Assembly: GCF_000347035.1 (NCBI RefSeq)
Contig: NZ_ANIJ01000049.1
Location: 1 to 64,000, forward strand
Length of the DNA: 64,000 bases
Source: Leptospira sp. B5-022
Lineage (GTDB): Bacteria; Spirochaetota; Leptospiria; Leptospirales; Leptospiraceae
Reading direction: 5' to 3'
The notes beneath the pieces were generated by a model, which saw only the letters and a program-made list of their open reading frames with translations, was not told where the DNA came from and did no database searches. A program made the position numbers and the translations under genes. Positions 19,269-28,943 of the stretch are shown here, piece after piece. How positions within the stretch are numbered: position 1 is the stretch's first letter; each line of letters starts with the position of its first letter.

Positions 19269-20798
19269 TCACTTAGATATTTTACTAAATTCTAAAGTTT
19301 CCATATTGATCGAGGGGCTTTGGTAGAAGGTCCTATTCTTAAATTCGAAATGTTCCGATTTGGGGACCAGAACATCTTTTGGATACGAATCCTTAAATCC
19401 GACTACCGTTACTTGAGTTTTTCCGATCCCATACAATTTTTCTACAAGAGCCTCAAAAGACTCAGTGGAATCGATCTCATATACTTCTCTTTCTTCTCGG
19501 AACGAATTGGAAGGTAAGAACACGGAACCTTTTCTGTAGATCACTATTTTGGAAGTATGATCGCTGAGTTCTTTTTGTTCGTTCACAACCGATTTTGTGA
19601 ATTTATAATATAGCCTATCGAATACGATCCCTCCTACAATCGAGTAGGAAAGAAGAAGAATGGCTGTGATTCTGAACGGTTTACTAAGTTTCTCCCAATT
19701 TTTTTCTAATACAAAAAATAGGAACAAAAGTAAAAAGGGGAGAATGGTCATTAAGAACCTGGGTCCAAACAGTACACCTTGCCAAAATTTGGTAGAGGTC
19801 AAAAGCCCGGATAGAAGTACAAAGATCCCGAGTCCGTATAGGACACGAGTGATCGGATCCGATTTCGGCCTCCATAAAACGATAAATGCCAATGCGGGAT
19901 AGGCCCCGAATAATCCCAAGGAACCGTTGCCTAAAAACACCAATTGTCCTAGGTAATAGATCTGAGAAACGAAATCGTAAGAAGAGGATTCTTGCAGATA
20001 ACCCCGGGAACCTAATGGATGTCCAACTACGGAATAATTGATGAAAGCTTGGGCGATTAAAAAAGTCCCGAAAGTAAAAGGGAGCAATGCCGTTTTTGGA
20101 TTTCTGAATATTCGAAAAGCATACACTATGGAAAGACTTGCCGCTAACAGAATGGTTTCCTGCCTAAAGAATGCCGCGAATCCGAAAAATCCGCCTGCAA
20201 ATACAAAATCGGACGATTGAGAAGATCCTTCTTCTTTGAGTAGAAAATAGATCCCTTGGGTCACTCCATAGATCGCCAACACCGTTTCGGATAGGTCCGT
20301 GGAGAATAAACTGAATGCGGAACCTAGAAGTAATAAGATCAAATAGAAAAATTTGGATTTTTCCTGTAAGCCTAATATTCCTGAAATCCGGAATAATGCT
20401 TTGAGTGTTAAAATTCCAAAGAGTAAAGATAGGAAAAAACTTCCGAATCTTCCCATTAGGAGAGCGAAAGGATACTGAATGGCGGTATAATAAAAAGGGA
20501 AAACATAATAACATTTTCCATTATAAACATGGGTCATGGTGGACCCTTTTTTCAGATCCAAAGGTAAAAATCTAAACTCAGGATCTATTGCTTTGCCGGC
20601 GTATCTGCAGGAAAAATCCGGAAAACCGTTTTGTAGAAGGTCCGCAAGTTGTTGTTGTTTGATTGCACCGTCTCCGACCCGAATTCCTGTTTGGTACTGC
20701 CATGCCAAAAATAAGGACAAGAAAACGGTACCGAAAATCAGGAAGCCAGATGGTTTGTCCGTAAAGGAAGAAATCCTGGAAATAAGACGCTGGAACAT
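19269..20798 (-). CDS. Polytopic GT-C glycosyltransferase-like membrane protein
   Basis: This 509-residue protein has ten or more hydrophobic segments after a short cytoplasmic N-terminus. The first large extracytoplasmic loop carries acidic residues (RVGDGAIKQQQ, about 40-50) in the place where GT-C enzymes (PMT/ArnT/AftB types) keep their catalytic Asp. The last 90 residues form a soluble periplasmic domain. It probably transfers a sugar from a polyprenyl-phosphate donor, but donor and acceptor are unknown. The start is ATG 20798. It is divergent from the AftB-like gene across 110 bp and convergent with the DprE1-like gene. Confidence 0.8.
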   Translation of the reverse strand: MFQRLISRISSFTDKPSGFLIFGTVFLSLFLAWQYQTGIRVGDGAIKQQQLADLLQNGFPDFSCRYAGKAIDPEFRFLPLDLKKGSTMTHVYNGKCYYVFPFYYTAIQYPFALLMGRFGSFFLSLLFGILTLKALFRISGILGLQEKSKFFYLILLLLGSAFSLFSTDLSETVLAIYGVTQGIYFLLKEEGSSQSSDFVFAGGFFGFAAFFRQETILLAASLSIVYAFRIFRNPKTALLPFTFGTFLIAQAFINYSVVGHPLGSRGYLQESSSYDFVSQIYYLGQLVFLGNGSLGLFGAYPALAFIVLWRPKSDPITRVLYGLGIFVLLSGLLTSTKFWQGVLFGPRFLMTILPFLLLFLFFVLEKNWEKLSKPFRITAILLLSYSIVGGIVFDRLYYKFTKSVVNEQKELSDHTSKIVIYRKGSVFLPSNSFREEREVYEIDSTESFEALVEKLYGIGKTQVTVVGFKDSYPKDVLVPKSEHFEFKNRTFYQSPSINMETLEFSKISK

Positions 20799-20909
20799 TC
20801 TGCTAAGAAGCCTTAAGAAAATCCTGGGTCAAGAAGAAATCCCGAACGAAAGTTTTGGACCATTTTTGGTATCCGAATTCTGAATGACACTTGGATTCGG
20901 AATGTTTCT

Positions 20910-22565
20910 TTGGAAGAAGTGTATTCCGTCTTAGAAAAGATCCGGTCCTTCTTCCAAAAACCTCTTCCTAATTTCATTTTTCCGATCTCCTGTATTTTAT
21001 TCGCCTATGTGGTGATCGTGAATTCCTGGGTTACGGAAGATGCTTATATCAGTTTTAGAACCGTGGAGAATTTTTTAAACGGACACGGTTTGCGATGGAA
21101 TACCTACGAACGTGTCCAAGCTTATACGCATCCCCTTTGGTTATTTGGTCTGATCTTCCTTTCCTTCTGGACGATACCAGTATATTATTCTTCTTTAATT
21201 CTTTCCTGGATTTGTGTCGGGACGACGGCTTATCTTCTACTTTCTCGTTCTGGGAAAAAAGGAGAAAGTTTGTTCCGTGCTTCTTGGATACTTTTGGTAT
21301 TATTAATTTCCAGAGCGTTTGTGGATTATTCCAGTTCCGGTTTGGAAAATCCTCTTTCATTTCTACTTATCGTTCTGTTTTTAGATAAGGCATTCGGTCT
21401 GGAGAAAAAATGCGGTTCGGCGGACGTTTTTCTTTTCTTTTTGTATCTTTCACTATCCTATCTGAACCGACAAGACACGGTTCTCATAGGACTTCCATTT
21501 CTTCTCTATTTGTATAAACCTATAAAAGAGAAAAAAATCCAAGGTAAGTGGATCGGCGCTGCGGTTTTGGGCCTTATGCCGATTTTTCTTTGGTCAGCAT
21601 TTTCATTGGTATATTACGGATATCTGTTCCCGAATACCGCCTATGCAAAATTAAACACGGATCTGACTGTTTTCCATCTCTGGCCTTATGGTTTGGACTA
21701 TCTGGAGAATAGTTTTCGTTGGGACATTTTCACTTCTCTTTCGATTTTGTTTACGATCCTACTGTTACCTTATTTTATCTGGAAAAGGAAATTTTTGGAG
21801 GCGGCTTTATCCGCAGGTGTGGGACTTTATATTCTGTATGTCTGCTCCATCGGCGGGGATTTTATGGCGGGAAGATTTTTTGCACTTCCGTTTGTGGCCT
21901 GCGTATTCTTGTTTTCGGAGATTTCTCCTCCCTATCTTCCTAAGGTGAGCGTTCTATTCTTTGTCGCCTTATTCTTGTTAAATCAAAACTCTTATTTGTA
22001 TATTACAAAAGATTATATTAGGCTTAGAAACGACGGAGAGATCCAAGACGAAAAAGGTGCTTATTTTAGAAGCACGAATTTTTTACGCTCCTTAAGGTCC
22101 AAAGAATTCCCGACTCACGGCTGGGCGGAAGCAGGTAGAAAGTTTAAAAAGACCCCTAAGGACCAAGACAAAGCCTGTGCAACCATCAATGTGGGCTTTT
22201 ATGGCTATTTTGCGGGAGCAAATCGCAAGATCGTAGATTCTAATGCCTTAACGGACCCTTTATTAAGTAAATTGAAATCAGTCTCTAACTGGAGAGTGGG
22301 GCATTTTACTCGCAATATTCCTCTCGGATACTTGGAATCCGTTTCTTCCGGACAAAATCTGATCCATGATCCGGATCTAAAAGTATACTATGATCGATTA
22401 AAATTGTTAACCGAATCCGAAGATCTTTTCACAAAAGAGAGATTTATGGAAATTCTCCGAGAAAACTTAGGCGGGAATAGAAATTTAATCCGAAATTCTG
22501 GGCCGAGAAGCCCATGGGTCGGTATTCCGGAAGGTTTCGGCTGTGGACTAGGGGTCGGCTATTAG
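20910..22565 (+). CDS. GT-C membrane glycosyltransferase, AftB-like
   Basis: This protein of about 551 residues has roughly ten membrane segments and a C-terminal soluble domain. The first extracytoplasmic loop reads WVTEDAYISFRTVENF then GHGLRWNTYERVQAYTHPLW. This closely recalls the signature of the mycobacterial terminal arabinofuranosyltransferase AftB and its relatives, including the acidic pair expected for catalysis. Start options are TTG 20910 or GTG 20919 (GGAAGAA just before the GTG). With the DprE1/DprE2-like pair nearby, an arabinofuranose-phospholipid donor is the natural guess. Sugar identity is inference. Confidence 0.8.
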   Translation: MEEVYSVLEKIRSFFQKPLPNFIFPISCILFAYVVIVNSWVTEDAYISFRTVENFLNGHGLRWNTYERVQAYTHPLWLFGLIFLSFWTIPVYYSSLILSWICVGTTAYLLLSRSGKKGESLFRASWILLVLLISRAFVDYSSSGLENPLSFLLIVLFLDKAFGLEKKCGSADVFLFFLYLSLSYLNRQDTVLIGLPFLLYLYKPIKEKKIQGKWIGAAVLGLMPIFLWSAFSLVYYGYLFPNTAYAKLNTDLTVFHLWPYGLDYLENSFRWDIFTSLSILFTILLLPYFIWKRKFLEAALSAGVGLYILYVCSIGGDFMAGRFFALPFVACVFLFSEISPPYLPKVSVLFFVALFLLNQNSYLYITKDYIRLRNDGEIQDEKGAYFRSTNFLRSLRSKEFPTHGWAEAGRKFKKTPKDQDKACATINVGFYGYFAGANRKIVDSNALTDPLLSKLKSVSNWRVGHFTRNIPLGYLESVSSGQNLIHDPDLKVYYDRLKLLTESEDLFTKERFMEILRENLGGNRNLIRNSGPRSPWVGIPEGFGCGLGVGY

Positions 22566-22660
22566 TTTTAGTAGCCTTCACTCTCCTTTTACATTTGGAT
22601 AAGAACTTTTGATTTTAAATCCTTGATCCTTCCTACAGGGTTTTCATTTTATTGTTAAGA

Positions 22661-23944
22661 ATGAGCGAAGGAAGAACTTCTTGGAGCGCATCCAAATGGC
22701 GGGAATGGTTTTCCGAAGGTGAAATTGTTCCGTACTTCCAACCCATTTTGTCGGTGGAAAAAGACTCTATCTTCGGGTACGAGGCCCTCGCTCGATGTAT
22801 AGATAAAGAAGGTAATGTTCACAGTCTCGGGCCGTTCTTCTTAGCCGATATTCCTCATTTTTTCTCCGTTCCTGAAAGAGAAGAATTCAAAAACCTTAAA
22901 TTAGAAATTGATAGAACCATTCGCAAAAAAGCGATGGAAAAGATCGGCAAAACTCCCGGGCTCGATCCCAAAGCGAAACTTTTTCTCAATATTTCCCCTT
23001 CATTCATGCAGGATTACCTTTCCTCCAAAACGGATGAGGAGCCTTATACTCTACAGATCGCAAAAAATTCCGGTCTGGATCCTAAAAGGATCGTAATCGA
23101 AATTGTAGAAGAGCATTTTTCAGGAGAAATAGACCAGCTTAAACCTCTGATCAATCTGTATAAAAGATCGGGGTTTTTGGTTGCGATAGACGATTTAGGA
23201 TCTAAATCCTCCAATTTGGATCGGATCGGTGCGTTACATCCGGATATAATCAAAGTGGATCTTGGACTCATCCGCAGTTCCGTAGCTTCCAGGAACTTTC
23301 AGGAGATCTTATTCACTTTGTCCAGGCTTGCGGAAAGTTTGGGTTGTTCCCTTTTATTCGAAGGTATAGAAACGGAGACGGAGCTGTACAATGCTCTTAC
23401 TTACGGAGCCAGGTTTTTACAAGGTTTCTATTTTGCCGAGCCGAGCCCTGATTTGATGGATATCAACGGATTGAGTATCCGATTCTCCCAACTCCATGAA
23501 TTATTCTTTAATTATAAAAAATACCAGTTATTACGAAGGATCAAAAAGGAAAGGGAGTTGGAAGATCGTTTGGAGTCTTCCGGGATCGAAGTCGTATCCT
23601 CCGAAGGTATTGTAACGATTAAATTAAGAAATTCCTACCTTTTGGAAAAGTCGGTCTTTAGAATGTATGTGACCAATCATGAAGGAAGACAACTTTCTCC
23701 CAATTATTCGGGGATCTCCGATTCCGGAATGTTGGAAGACGATTCTTTTGTGGGACGGAATTGGAGTTGGAGACCGTACTTCTTAGAACAATTTTATAAA
23801 AATGCAAAAGACTCTTCCGGCGGTTGGATCGCAAGTAACCCATACTACGACCTGGAAAGTAATTTACTTCTCGTGACTTATTCCAAAAGAATGGAAGAAG
23901 ATAATGTTCTATTCGTAGATGTACGAATGTGGGATTTCCCGTAA
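22661..23944 (+). CDS. EAL-domain c-di-GMP protein with C-terminal sensor domain (YkuI-like)
   Basis: This protein of 427 residues starts at ATG 22661; a TTG at 22652 is possible but unneeded. The EAL domain (about 20-265) keeps YEALAR, NISP, EIVEE, IDD, IKVD, EGIETE and LQGFYFAEP, so most metal and c-di-GMP ligands are present. The loop usually DDFGTGYSS is DDLGSKSSN here, which may reduce hydrolysis. After a helical linker rich in Lys/Arg/Glu comes a PAS/Cache-like domain (about 310-425, GRNWSWRPYF) like the C-terminal part of B. subtilis YkuI. There is no signal or membrane segment, so it should be a cytosolic phosphodiesterase or c-di-GMP sensor. Confidence 0.86.
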   Translation: MSEGRTSWSASKWREWFSEGEIVPYFQPILSVEKDSIFGYEALARCIDKEGNVHSLGPFFLADIPHFFSVPEREEFKNLKLEIDRTIRKKAMEKIGKTPGLDPKAKLFLNISPSFMQDYLSSKTDEEPYTLQIAKNSGLDPKRIVIEIVEEHFSGEIDQLKPLINLYKRSGFLVAIDDLGSKSSNLDRIGALHPDIIKVDLGLIRSSVASRNFQEILFTLSRLAESLGCSLLFEGIETETELYNALTYGARFLQGFYFAEPSPDLMDINGLSIRFSQLHELFFNYKKYQLLRRIKKERELEDRLESSGIEVVSSEGIVTIKLRNSYLLEKSVFRMYVTNHEGRQLSPNYSGISDSGMLEDDSFVGRNWSWRPYFLEQFYKNAKDSSGGWIASNPYYDLESNLLLVTYSKRMEEDNVLFVDVRMWDFP

Positions 23945-23995
23945 TTTTACTTTGTCGTTCTAAATTGCAGTTTTGAACTAGCCGGTATACAGTAA

Positions 23996-25156
23996 CTATC
24001 CGACTTTTGCGCCGGAGTCGGAAAGCATACGGTTAACGTTGTCTATAAAACGTTTTTTCTCCCCGGGTCTTGCAGAGTTTCCTTCCAAAGAAAGTCCAAC
24101 ATACAAATTTCCGTCCGTATCCCTTGCTATGGAGCGAACGACACCGTATGCAGTGATCGGAGATTGCATTTTGAAAAATATATCGAATGTGAATCCTTTC
24201 CTTCTAGGAAGCTCGCCGTTCAGATCCGGATGGTTGATCTTTACCCGCAAACCGCCTGTGGAAAGATCTATAACCGCGAATCTTTCTTTGACTAAAATGG
24301 TATTGGATTCTCTGATCCGGTCTACCATATCGAATGTGAGTGTTTTTATCTCCATTACTTCGGCGATATCAATTTCTCTATTCTTATTTTGGGCATGCAC
24401 ATATCCTATAGGAATTGCCTGCTCATCATGATTGATATATATAACCGGAACGATCAGTTCCGATCTGATCTTTTGGTTGGCGTATTCTATGATCTTTTTA
24501 CGAACATCTTCCTCGTCGCCTAGTTCGTGTTCATAATCTATAAATCCGCTCGGATCGGAAGATTTATAAGAATCAGGTTTTTGTGTATTCGGAATATATA
24601 ATATTTTTCCCGTCTTTTTGACTAGATCGAACTTGTCACCGATAGAGTTGAAAACGTCTATTTTGACTATATCGAATTTAGGTTTGAGAGTCCTTTCCGT
24701 ATCGGCAAAATTCACTTTGACGGAAGTGGGAATATTGAATAAGTTCGCATCAATTGTAGTCCTACTAGTACGTAGGTTAGTGATCCACACACTTCCATCG
24801 GGAGGTTTGATCCGTGTGAATTTTCTTTCTCTGCTTGCAATGGAAACGTGTTCCACTTGCATGATGAATTGGTTATTGGGTTTTTCTTCCAGCACCTCGC
24901 ATTCTAGTTCGACGTATCTTGCGAGCAGTTTGTACAAAACAATATGAGCATTCAGCTTAAATTGTTCGGCCATCCGACCTTGTACTAAAATTTTTGTGGC
25001 GTCTTTATTGACGGAGAGCAGCTGAACGGTATCGTGAGTTTCCGTATCCCTTACGAGTAGATCTGTTTTGAGTAGAAATTTTCCAATGATATGGAGTTTT
25101 TTACCAGGATCTGTGATGAACTCTTTGTCTCTTTGTTTCCTTTGAACCTTTTCCAT
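23996..25156 (-). CDS. DUF1577/PilZ-domain protein (Leptospira type)
   Basis: This 386-residue protein is of the DUF1577 type, which as far as I know is confined to Leptospira. The N-terminal half is beta-rich. The C-terminal part (about 285-380) has a PilZ-like pattern with [19 protein letters not shown] and later YVGLSLEG, but lacks an obvious RxxxR at its start apart from basic residues near VKER, so c-di-GMP binding is only possible. It is convergent with the EAL gene across a 51-bp gap with no hairpin, and this pairing hints at c-di-GMP signalling. It is divergent from guaB. The start is ATG 25156. Confidence 0.83.
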   Translation of the reverse strand: MEKVQRKQRDKEFITDPGKKLHIIGKFLLKTDLLVRDTETHDTVQLLSVNKDATKILVQGRMAEQFKLNAHIVLYKLLARYVELECEVLEEKPNNQFIMQVEHVSIASRERKFTRIKPPDGSVWITNLRTSRTTIDANLFNIPTSVKVNFADTERTLKPKFDIVKIDVFNSIGDKFDLVKKTGKILYIPNTQKPDSYKSSDPSGFIDYEHELGDEEDVRKKIIEYANQKIRSELIVPVIYINHDEQAIPIGYVHAQNKNREIDIAEVMEIKTLTFDMVDRIRESNTILVKERFAVIDLSTGGLRVKINHPDLNGELPRRKGFTFDIFFKMQSPITAYGVVRSIARDTDGNLYVGLSLEGNSARPGEKKRFIDNVNRMLSDSGAKVG

Positions 25157-25244
25157 TAAATTCCTAGGTCGATCGGATTCCGGCGGAAAATTATCTTGAT
25201 TCCAGCCTTTGGCTTCGTTTTGATGTAATAGGTAAGGTACACTA

Positions 25245-26771
25245 ATGTCAAACCAATCTTACCGAGACTCCCAATTTTTAGACGGCCTAGCCGGCGAAGA
25301 ACTTTTCAGCATGCAAATCGGGCTTACCTATCGGGACTTTTTAGTCCTGCCCGGTTTTATCGATTTCAATCCTTCCGAAGTAGAACTAGAGACTAGATTA
25401 ACAAAAAAGATCAAACTTAAGAAGCCGTTCGTAAGTTCCCCAATGGACACTGTGACCGAGTCCTCCATGGCTATCGCACAGGCCCTTATGGGAGGGATCG
25501 GAATTATCCATTATAATAATTCCGTAGAAGAACAGGTTGCCGAAGTTAGCAAAGTCAAACGTTTTGAAAACGGATTCATTTCCGACCCTGTGGTCCTCGG
25601 ACCAAAGAATACGATCCATGATCTGGACAGGATTAAAGAAACTTTGGGATTCACCGGGATCCCGATCACGGCGGACGGGACCAGAAATTCCAAATTGGTT
25701 GGGATCGTAACCAATAGAGATATCGATTTCGAACGGGATCGTTCTATTCCTGTGGAAAAAGTAATGACAACTGACGTGATTACCGGCAGAGCTGGGATCA
25801 CTTTAAAAGAAGCAAACGATATCATCAAAAAGGAAAAGATCGGAAAACTTCCGATTATCGATACAGACGGAAAACTTGTCTCTTTAGTGAGTCGTTCCGA
25901 CCTGAAAAAGAATAAAGAATTCCCCGATTCTTCCAAGGACGAGAACAAAAGACTCCGATGTGGAGCTGCGGTTTCTACCTTACCTGAGTCCAGGGACAGG
26001 GTTGCTGCATTGTATGAGGCTGGAGTAGATGTGATCATCATCGATTCTGCCCAAGGAAACTCGATCTACCAGATTGAGATGCTCAAATTCATTAAATCTA
26101 ATTTCAAAAATCTAGAAGTGATTGGTGGAAATGTGGTCACTCGTGGTCAGGCCGAAAATCTGATCGGTGCAGGAGCAGATGGACTTAGGATCGGAATGGG
26201 ACCTGGTTCCATTTGTATCACACAGGACACCATGGCTGTAGGAAGAGCCCAAGCCACTGCGGTCTATCAGACCGCAGCCCATGCAGCAAAATATGACGTT
26301 CCTGTTATCGCAGATGGTGGAATTTCCAATATCGGAGACATCGCAAATGCTTTGGCAATCGGAGCTTCTGCGTGTATGATGGGATTTATGTTTGCCGGAA
26401 CGACAGAAGCACCCGGAGAGTATTTTTACGAGAATGGAATACGTCTCAAGAAGTATCGGGGAATGGCAAGTATCGAGGCAATGAAAGCCGGCGGAGATAA
26501 ACGTTATTTTAACGAGGGCCAAAAAGTAAAAGTGGCCCAAGGAGTCAGCGGATCCGTAGTGGATAGAGGTTCGATATTGAACTTTATTCCGTATTTAAGC
26601 CTTGGACTTAGACTTTCTTTTCAGGATATGGGATTCCGTTCCGTCCAAGACTTACATCAAGGGCTCCGAGACGGGAAACTCAGATTCGAAAGAAGGAGTG
26701 AATCCGCTCAAGCCCAAGGTTCCGTTCATAGTCTTTACTCTTATAGTGCACCTAGTTTAAGAGCAGAATAA
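25245..26771 (+). CDS. guaB: Inosine-5'-monophosphate dehydrogenase
   Basis: This 508-residue IMPDH oxidises IMP to XMP with NAD, the committed step of GMP synthesis. The barrel is interrupted by two CBS domains (about 105-225, [20 protein letters not shown] and [11 protein letters not shown]). The catalytic loop GPGSICIT (Cys near 324), the IMP site [12 protein letters not shown] and the flap region [10 protein letters not shown] are intact. The start is ATG 25245 with a weak GGTAAGG box upstream. The gene is divergent from the DUF1577 gene and followed 33 bp later by a LolA-like gene on the same strand. Confidence 0.97.
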   Translation: MSNQSYRDSQFLDGLAGEELFSMQIGLTYRDFLVLPGFIDFNPSEVELETRLTKKIKLKKPFVSSPMDTVTESSMAIAQALMGGIGIIHYNNSVEEQVAEVSKVKRFENGFISDPVVLGPKNTIHDLDRIKETLGFTGIPITADGTRNSKLVGIVTNRDIDFERDRSIPVEKVMTTDVITGRAGITLKEANDIIKKEKIGKLPIIDTDGKLVSLVSRSDLKKNKEFPDSSKDENKRLRCGAAVSTLPESRDRVAALYEAGVDVIIIDSAQGNSIYQIEMLKFIKSNFKNLEVIGGNVVTRGQAENLIGAGADGLRIGMGPGSICITQDTMAVGRAQATAVYQTAAHAAKYDVPVIADGGISNIGDIANALAIGASACMMGFMFAGTTEAPGEYFYENGIRLKKYRGMASIEAMKAGGDKRYFNEGQKVKVAQGVSGSVVDRGSILNFIPYLSLGLRLSFQDMGFRSVQDLHQGLRDGKLRFERRSESAQAQGSVHSLYSYSAPSLRAE

Positions 26772-26804
26772 TAGAACCCTTAGATTTGTCGGGAAGGAAA
26801 GGTT

Positions 26805-27596
26805 TTGAAAAAGTTTCATCTTATTTCGATCATCCTATTATTCCCGATCCTGATGACTGGGGAAATTTCCCATGCTCAGGTTCCTCCGGATAAAGCTAGG
26901 GTTGCCCAGGAACTAGTCGCAAGATTAGATCAGGCCCTTTTAAAAGCGGACGGTTTAGTTAAAGCGAGCCTGATCCTGATCAAAAAGACAGGAGATTCGT
27001 GGACATGGGACATGAGTATTTTCAGAAAGGGAGAAGATTCTCTCTCCCTATTCGAAAGTAAAGGGCGTGGTCTAGAATATAAGATCTTATTTAAAGAAGA
27101 CGGGGAATTGATCTTCGCCTTCAATGCGCTTTCCAGAAAAATTTTCAAAAAGAACGACGAAGAAAAATACGAGAACCATCTGAATACCGGATTCAGCTTC
27201 GTGGATCTAGCGGGAACTTCCTACCAAGCGAATTATAATCCGATCGTACAAAGTGATCTGGATATTGCTGGTAAAAAAATGAAACGAGTGGCGCTTCGGC
27301 CGATCGTTCCGTATTTTTATTCCAAACTTATTTTACTTTTGGAACCGGATACATTAAGGCCTGTTCGTTTGGATTTTCACGATAAAGACGGGGTACTTTA
27401 TAAAACTATGAACATAAAGTACGGTCCTGTTAAGGTAAAAGCAAAACAGAAGGTCTCAAAAGAAGATATAGTCAGTAGATTGGAAATGCTGGATCTGAAT
27501 ACGGGTGCGATCAGCGTATTGGAATATACGGAAGTGGATCGTGACGTAAAACCGGATCCTTCCTTATTCGAATTGGATAATCTAAATAGACTCTAA
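26805..27596 (+). CDS. LolA-like outer-membrane lipoprotein-sorting family protein
   Basis: This protein of 263 residues starts at TTG 26805, preceded by AAGGAAAGG at ideal distance. The signal peptide ([19 protein letters not shown]) is followed by a mature domain typical of the COG2834/LolA superfamily: an N-terminal helix ([18 protein letters not shown]), curved beta strands ([39 protein letters not shown]) and a helix-loop segment. It is likely to bind lipid or lipoprotein in the periplasm. It is longer than E. coli LolA and belongs to the TIGR/COG2834 group often near RND genes. Its stop overlaps the rsmE start (TAATG). Confidence 0.82.
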   Translation: MKKFHLISIILLFPILMTGEISHAQVPPDKARVAQELVARLDQALLKADGLVKASLILIKKTGDSWTWDMSIFRKGEDSLSLFESKGRGLEYKILFKEDGELIFAFNALSRKIFKKNDEEKYENHLNTGFSFVDLAGTSYQANYNPIVQSDLDIAGKKMKRVALRPIVPYFYSKLILLLEPDTLRPVRLDFHDKDGVLYKTMNIKYGPVKVKAKQKVSKEDIVSRLEMLDLNTGAISVLEYTEVDRDVKPDPSLFELDNLNRL

Positions 27597-28294
27597 TGTC
27601 CTCGGAAGAGATCGTTTTTTTTCGACCTGGATTTCTGTCTTCTCCCGAATTAAAGTTAGAAGGAGAAGAGATCTCTCATTTAAAAGCGTTTAGAATATTT
27701 TCGGAAGAAAAAATCGTCATCATCAAAGACGGCGCAGGAGCAGGTTTCGTTTATAACGTACCTTCTTCTTCTAAGATAGGGAGCCTAGTCCGTTCCGAAA
27801 AAAAAGAAAGACCGAAAACTTCTGCAAAGATCGCGACAGCTATTCCGAAAGGGAATCGGCTTGAGTGGCTTATCCAAAAAGGAACGGAACTCGGGATTAC
27901 TGAGTTTAACTTTTTAGTTTTTTCTCATTCGGATCGAAAAGATTTAAATCCGGAAAGATTATTGAAAGTGGCAGCGGAAGCTTCTTCTCAATCCGGTCGG
28001 GATTTTTTGCCCGAGATCAAAGGACCGATCGCACTTTCTAAATTTTTGGAAGAGTCCAAATCAAAAAAAGAGGAACTTCTTCTTTTTGACCCAAGATCCG
28101 AGATACGGATCAGTCCCGAAAACATACAAAACAAAATCGTTTTGATCGGACCGGAAGGCGGATTTAGAAAAGAAGAATTAGAACTGATCTCTCAATTCGG
28201 GATTTTATCCGTGAATGTGGGTGATTCTATTTTGAGAATTGAGACCGCCGGGATTTTTGCGGCCTCTATGTTTAGGTTAGGGAATCTAAATTGA
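27596..28294 (+). CDS. rsmE: 16S rRNA (uracil-1498-N3)-methyltransferase
   Basis: This 232-residue SPOUT-class methyltransferase methylates U1498 in helix 44 of 16S rRNA. It has an N-terminal PUA-like part (RPGFLSSPELKLEGEEISHL) and a trefoil-knot C-terminal domain with AIPKGNRLEWLIQKGTELG, VLIGPEGGFRKEEL and VNVGDSILRIETA; the last two are the SAM-binding knot motifs. The start codon overlaps the stop of the LolA-like gene, so they are co-translated. It is convergent with a Cys-rich lipoprotein gene, with no gap. Confidence 0.95.
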   Translation: MSSEEIVFFRPGFLSSPELKLEGEEISHLKAFRIFSEEKIVIIKDGAGAGFVYNVPSSSKIGSLVRSEKKERPKTSAKIATAIPKGNRLEWLIQKGTELGITEFNFLVFSHSDRKDLNPERLLKVAAEASSQSGRDFLPEIKGPIALSKFLEESKSKKEELLLFDPRSEIRISPENIQNKIVLIGPEGGFRKEELELISQFGILSVNVGDSILRIETAGIFAASMFRLGNLN

Positions 28295-28633
28295 TTATTG
28301 GCCGAACCCGGTCGCGCTTAAGATCAATACACAGTTGGTCATATAGGAATCGCAATCGCTTTTACAACTTTGAGACAATTGGAAACAAAGAGTAGAAACA
28401 TTACAGGTCGTATTACAATTGGAAAGGCAGGTATTTAAAGCGGCCAAATTTTCAGTGGTAACCGATGTTCCATATTGATTTTCGCAGGCATTTTTACAGG
28501 CCGGATAACTACCACCCGTACAGTTTGCATAAAAAGTTGCGAGGGCGTTCCCTTTAATATCTCTCTCACCGCTATTACAGGATAAAATGCCTAGGAGTAC
28601 GATTATTAGAAAAATCGGGAGAAATCGGGTCAT
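28295..28633 (-). CDS. Cys-rich putative lipoprotein
   Basis: This 112-residue protein starts at ATG 28633 (MTRFLPIFLIIVLLG) and ends its signal in the lipobox ILSC. The mature part has eleven further Cys spaced in pairs (TGGSYPACKNACENQ, LNTCLSNCNTTCN, LCFQLSQSCKSDC), suggesting a compact disulfide-rich fold. Small Cys-rich lipoproteins of this kind are common in Leptospira and unassigned. It is convergent with rsmE, and its stop directly abuts the rsmE stop. Confidence 0.85.
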   Translation of the reverse strand: MTRFLPIFLIIVLLGILSCNSGERDIKGNALATFYANCTGGSYPACKNACENQYGTSVTTENLAALNTCLSNCNTTCNVSTLCFQLSQSCKSDCDSYMTNCVLILSATGFGQ

Positions 28634-28735
28634 ATAAGTAAATCGTTTTCGGTCGGGATGGAACGGTAAACTAAAAAACATTCGACGTTAGTGGAGAATA
28701 CGAAGGAATGAAGTATCTAGACCGAGGTGCATGGA

Positions 28736-28936
28736 ATGATCGTAAACGGTAAGGAATTATCCCTTCGGGAACTTTCTTCTCCGGATTTATTTTCCCTTTT
28801 GGAATCCTTAAAATTAAAACCGGAAACGGTAGCGATCCAGAAAAACGGGGAGATCTTAAAAAGAGAGCATTGGAAAAATTCTTCCTTAGAAGAAGGGGAT
28901 AAAATAGAGATCCTGAAATTTGTAGGAGGGGGTTGA
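28736..28936 (+). CDS. thiS: Sulfur carrier protein ThiS
   Basis: This is a 66-residue ubiquitin-like protein ending in the diagnostic GGG after EGDKIEILKFV. ThiS is adenylated and thiocarboxylated at its terminal Gly and donates sulfur to the thiazole ring of thiamine. The N-terminus reads MIVNGKELSL from ATG 28736; a GTG at 28727 is possible, but GAGG lies about 8 nt before the ATG. thiE follows after 7 bp. There is no TPP riboswitch signature in the short upstream gap. Other thiamine genes are absent from the window. Confidence 0.9.
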   Translation: MIVNGKELSLRELSSPDLFSLLESLKLKPETVAIQKNGEILKREHWKNSSLEEGDKIEILKFVGGG

Positions 28937-28943
28937 GACTTTT

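Noticed and set aside
28634..28735. TPP riboswitch before thiS-thiE
   Set aside because: The gap is about 100 bp and lacks the conserved CTGAGA-type core; no matching stems seen.
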